From contig CAXIBC010000068.1 of assembly GCA_964022115.1 (NCBI GenBank), positions 1 through 14,429 of the forward strand: a DNA stretch of 14,429 nucleotides, in the 5' to 3' direction. The notes beneath the pieces were generated by a model, which saw only the letters and a list, made by a program, of their open reading frames with translations, searched no databases and had not been told where the DNA came from. Below are positions 14,211-14,429 of the stretch, piece after piece. The translations under genes were made by a program, and so were the position numbers. Position 1 is the stretch's first letter. The number at the start of each line of letters is the position of its first letter. This stretch comes from Oleispira sp964022115 (GTDB lineage: Bacteria; Pseudomonadota; Gammaproteobacteria; Pseudomonadales; Oceanobacteraceae).

Positions 14211-14247
14211 TATTAACAACTCTCGTGATGGCGAAGAGTTGTTAATA
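14211..14247. repeat. 13-bp perfect inverted repeat
   Basis: TATTAACAACTCT (14211-14223) pairs perfectly with AGAGTTGTTAATA (14235-14247) across an 11-base loop. GCT/AGC pairs (14206-14208 and 14250-14252) extend the stem beyond a two-base internal loop. It lies between the partial gene at the right edge and the hydrolase gene. No T-run follows on either strand, so it is not a classical terminator. Confidence 0.85.
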
Positions 14248-14276
14248 GCAGCTAAGTTTCGAATGGTCTAAGCGCT

Positions 14277-14429
14277 TTAAGAAGGCGTATTGTCGGGTTT
14301 TAATTGCTTTAATAAGCGGCTCGGTAAATTCTTAATGGTTAGGGTATTTTCACTAGGATCAAAGCTAATATCCGTACCTAGGGCCGTGGCCGCAAAGCTC
14401 AGTGTGACTTCTTTATTCTTACCACTATA
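14277..14429 (-). CDS. C-terminal end of a probable YejK/NdpA nucleoid-associated protein (partial)
   Basis: The window's last 153 bases hold an open frame of 50 residues plus TAA, running off the right edge. The end contains TDISFDPSENTLTIKNLP followed by a basic tail (SRLLKQLK). This resembles the C-terminus of YejK/NdpA proteins, where a beta strand pattern and an LTI-x-x-LP-x-x-L motif close the protein. With only 50 residues, the assignment rests on that short pattern, and other families cannot be excluded. The AAGCGCTT palindrome at the stop codon is short and probably incidental. Confidence 0.6.
   Translation of the reverse strand, partial: YSGKNKEVTLSFAATALGTDISFDPSENTLTIKNLPSRLLKQLKPDNTPS

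Overview
The window looks like chromosomal DNA of a moderately AT-leaning gammaproteobacterium. A marine Oceanospirillales-type or related lineage is my best guess. That rests on the housekeeping block (aroQ, prmA, a DUF3426 zinc-ribbon gene, dusB), a LapG/LapD pair, CcoG and a YejK-like C-terminus, not on any database search. I see no insertion sequence, phage gene, CRISPR array, tRNA or rRNA, and genes are densely packed.

Left block (1-3971, all minus strand): aroQ (dehydroquinate dehydratase), prmA (methyltransferase for ribosomal protein L11), a DUF3426/MJ0042 zinc-ribbon membrane protein, then dusB (tRNA dihydrouridine synthase). fis would normally follow dusB, just beyond the left edge. 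aroQ and prmA overlap by one base (TAATG), so the accB-accC pair that separates them in many relatives is absent here.

Second block (4090-8624): a two-receiver GGDEF response regulator (minus strand) diverges from lapG-lapD (plus strand). LapG is a periplasmic calcium-dependent protease that releases a giant adhesin. LapD is the enzymatically dead c-di-GMP receptor that holds LapG inactive. A c-di-GMP producer thus sits beside a c-di-GMP-controlled adhesion switch.

Third block (8701-10738): a PCuAC copper chaperone gene (plus) converges on ccoG (minus), which encodes a cupric reductase used in cbb3 oxidase assembly. A clear shared terminator lies between them. No cbb3 structural genes are in the window.

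Fourth block (10920-13075, minus): two small unknown genes are followed by a PAS-AAA+-HTH sigma-54 enhancer-binding protein, nearly back to back. Downstream of this regulator, and upstream of ccoG, lie a strong-looking sigma-54 promoter (TGGC-N8-TTGCT type, 10774-10789) and a 29-bp palindrome with flanking half-sites (10843-10906) in the position of an upstream activating sequence. The simplest reading is that the regulator controls ccoG, giving a sigma-54 circuit for copper or oxidase maturation. I consider this the most interesting signal in the window.

Right end (13146-14429, minus): an alpha/beta hydrolase, a 13-bp perfect inverted repeat in an intergenic gap, and the C-terminal 50 residues of a YejK/NdpA-like nucleoid protein that runs off the edge.
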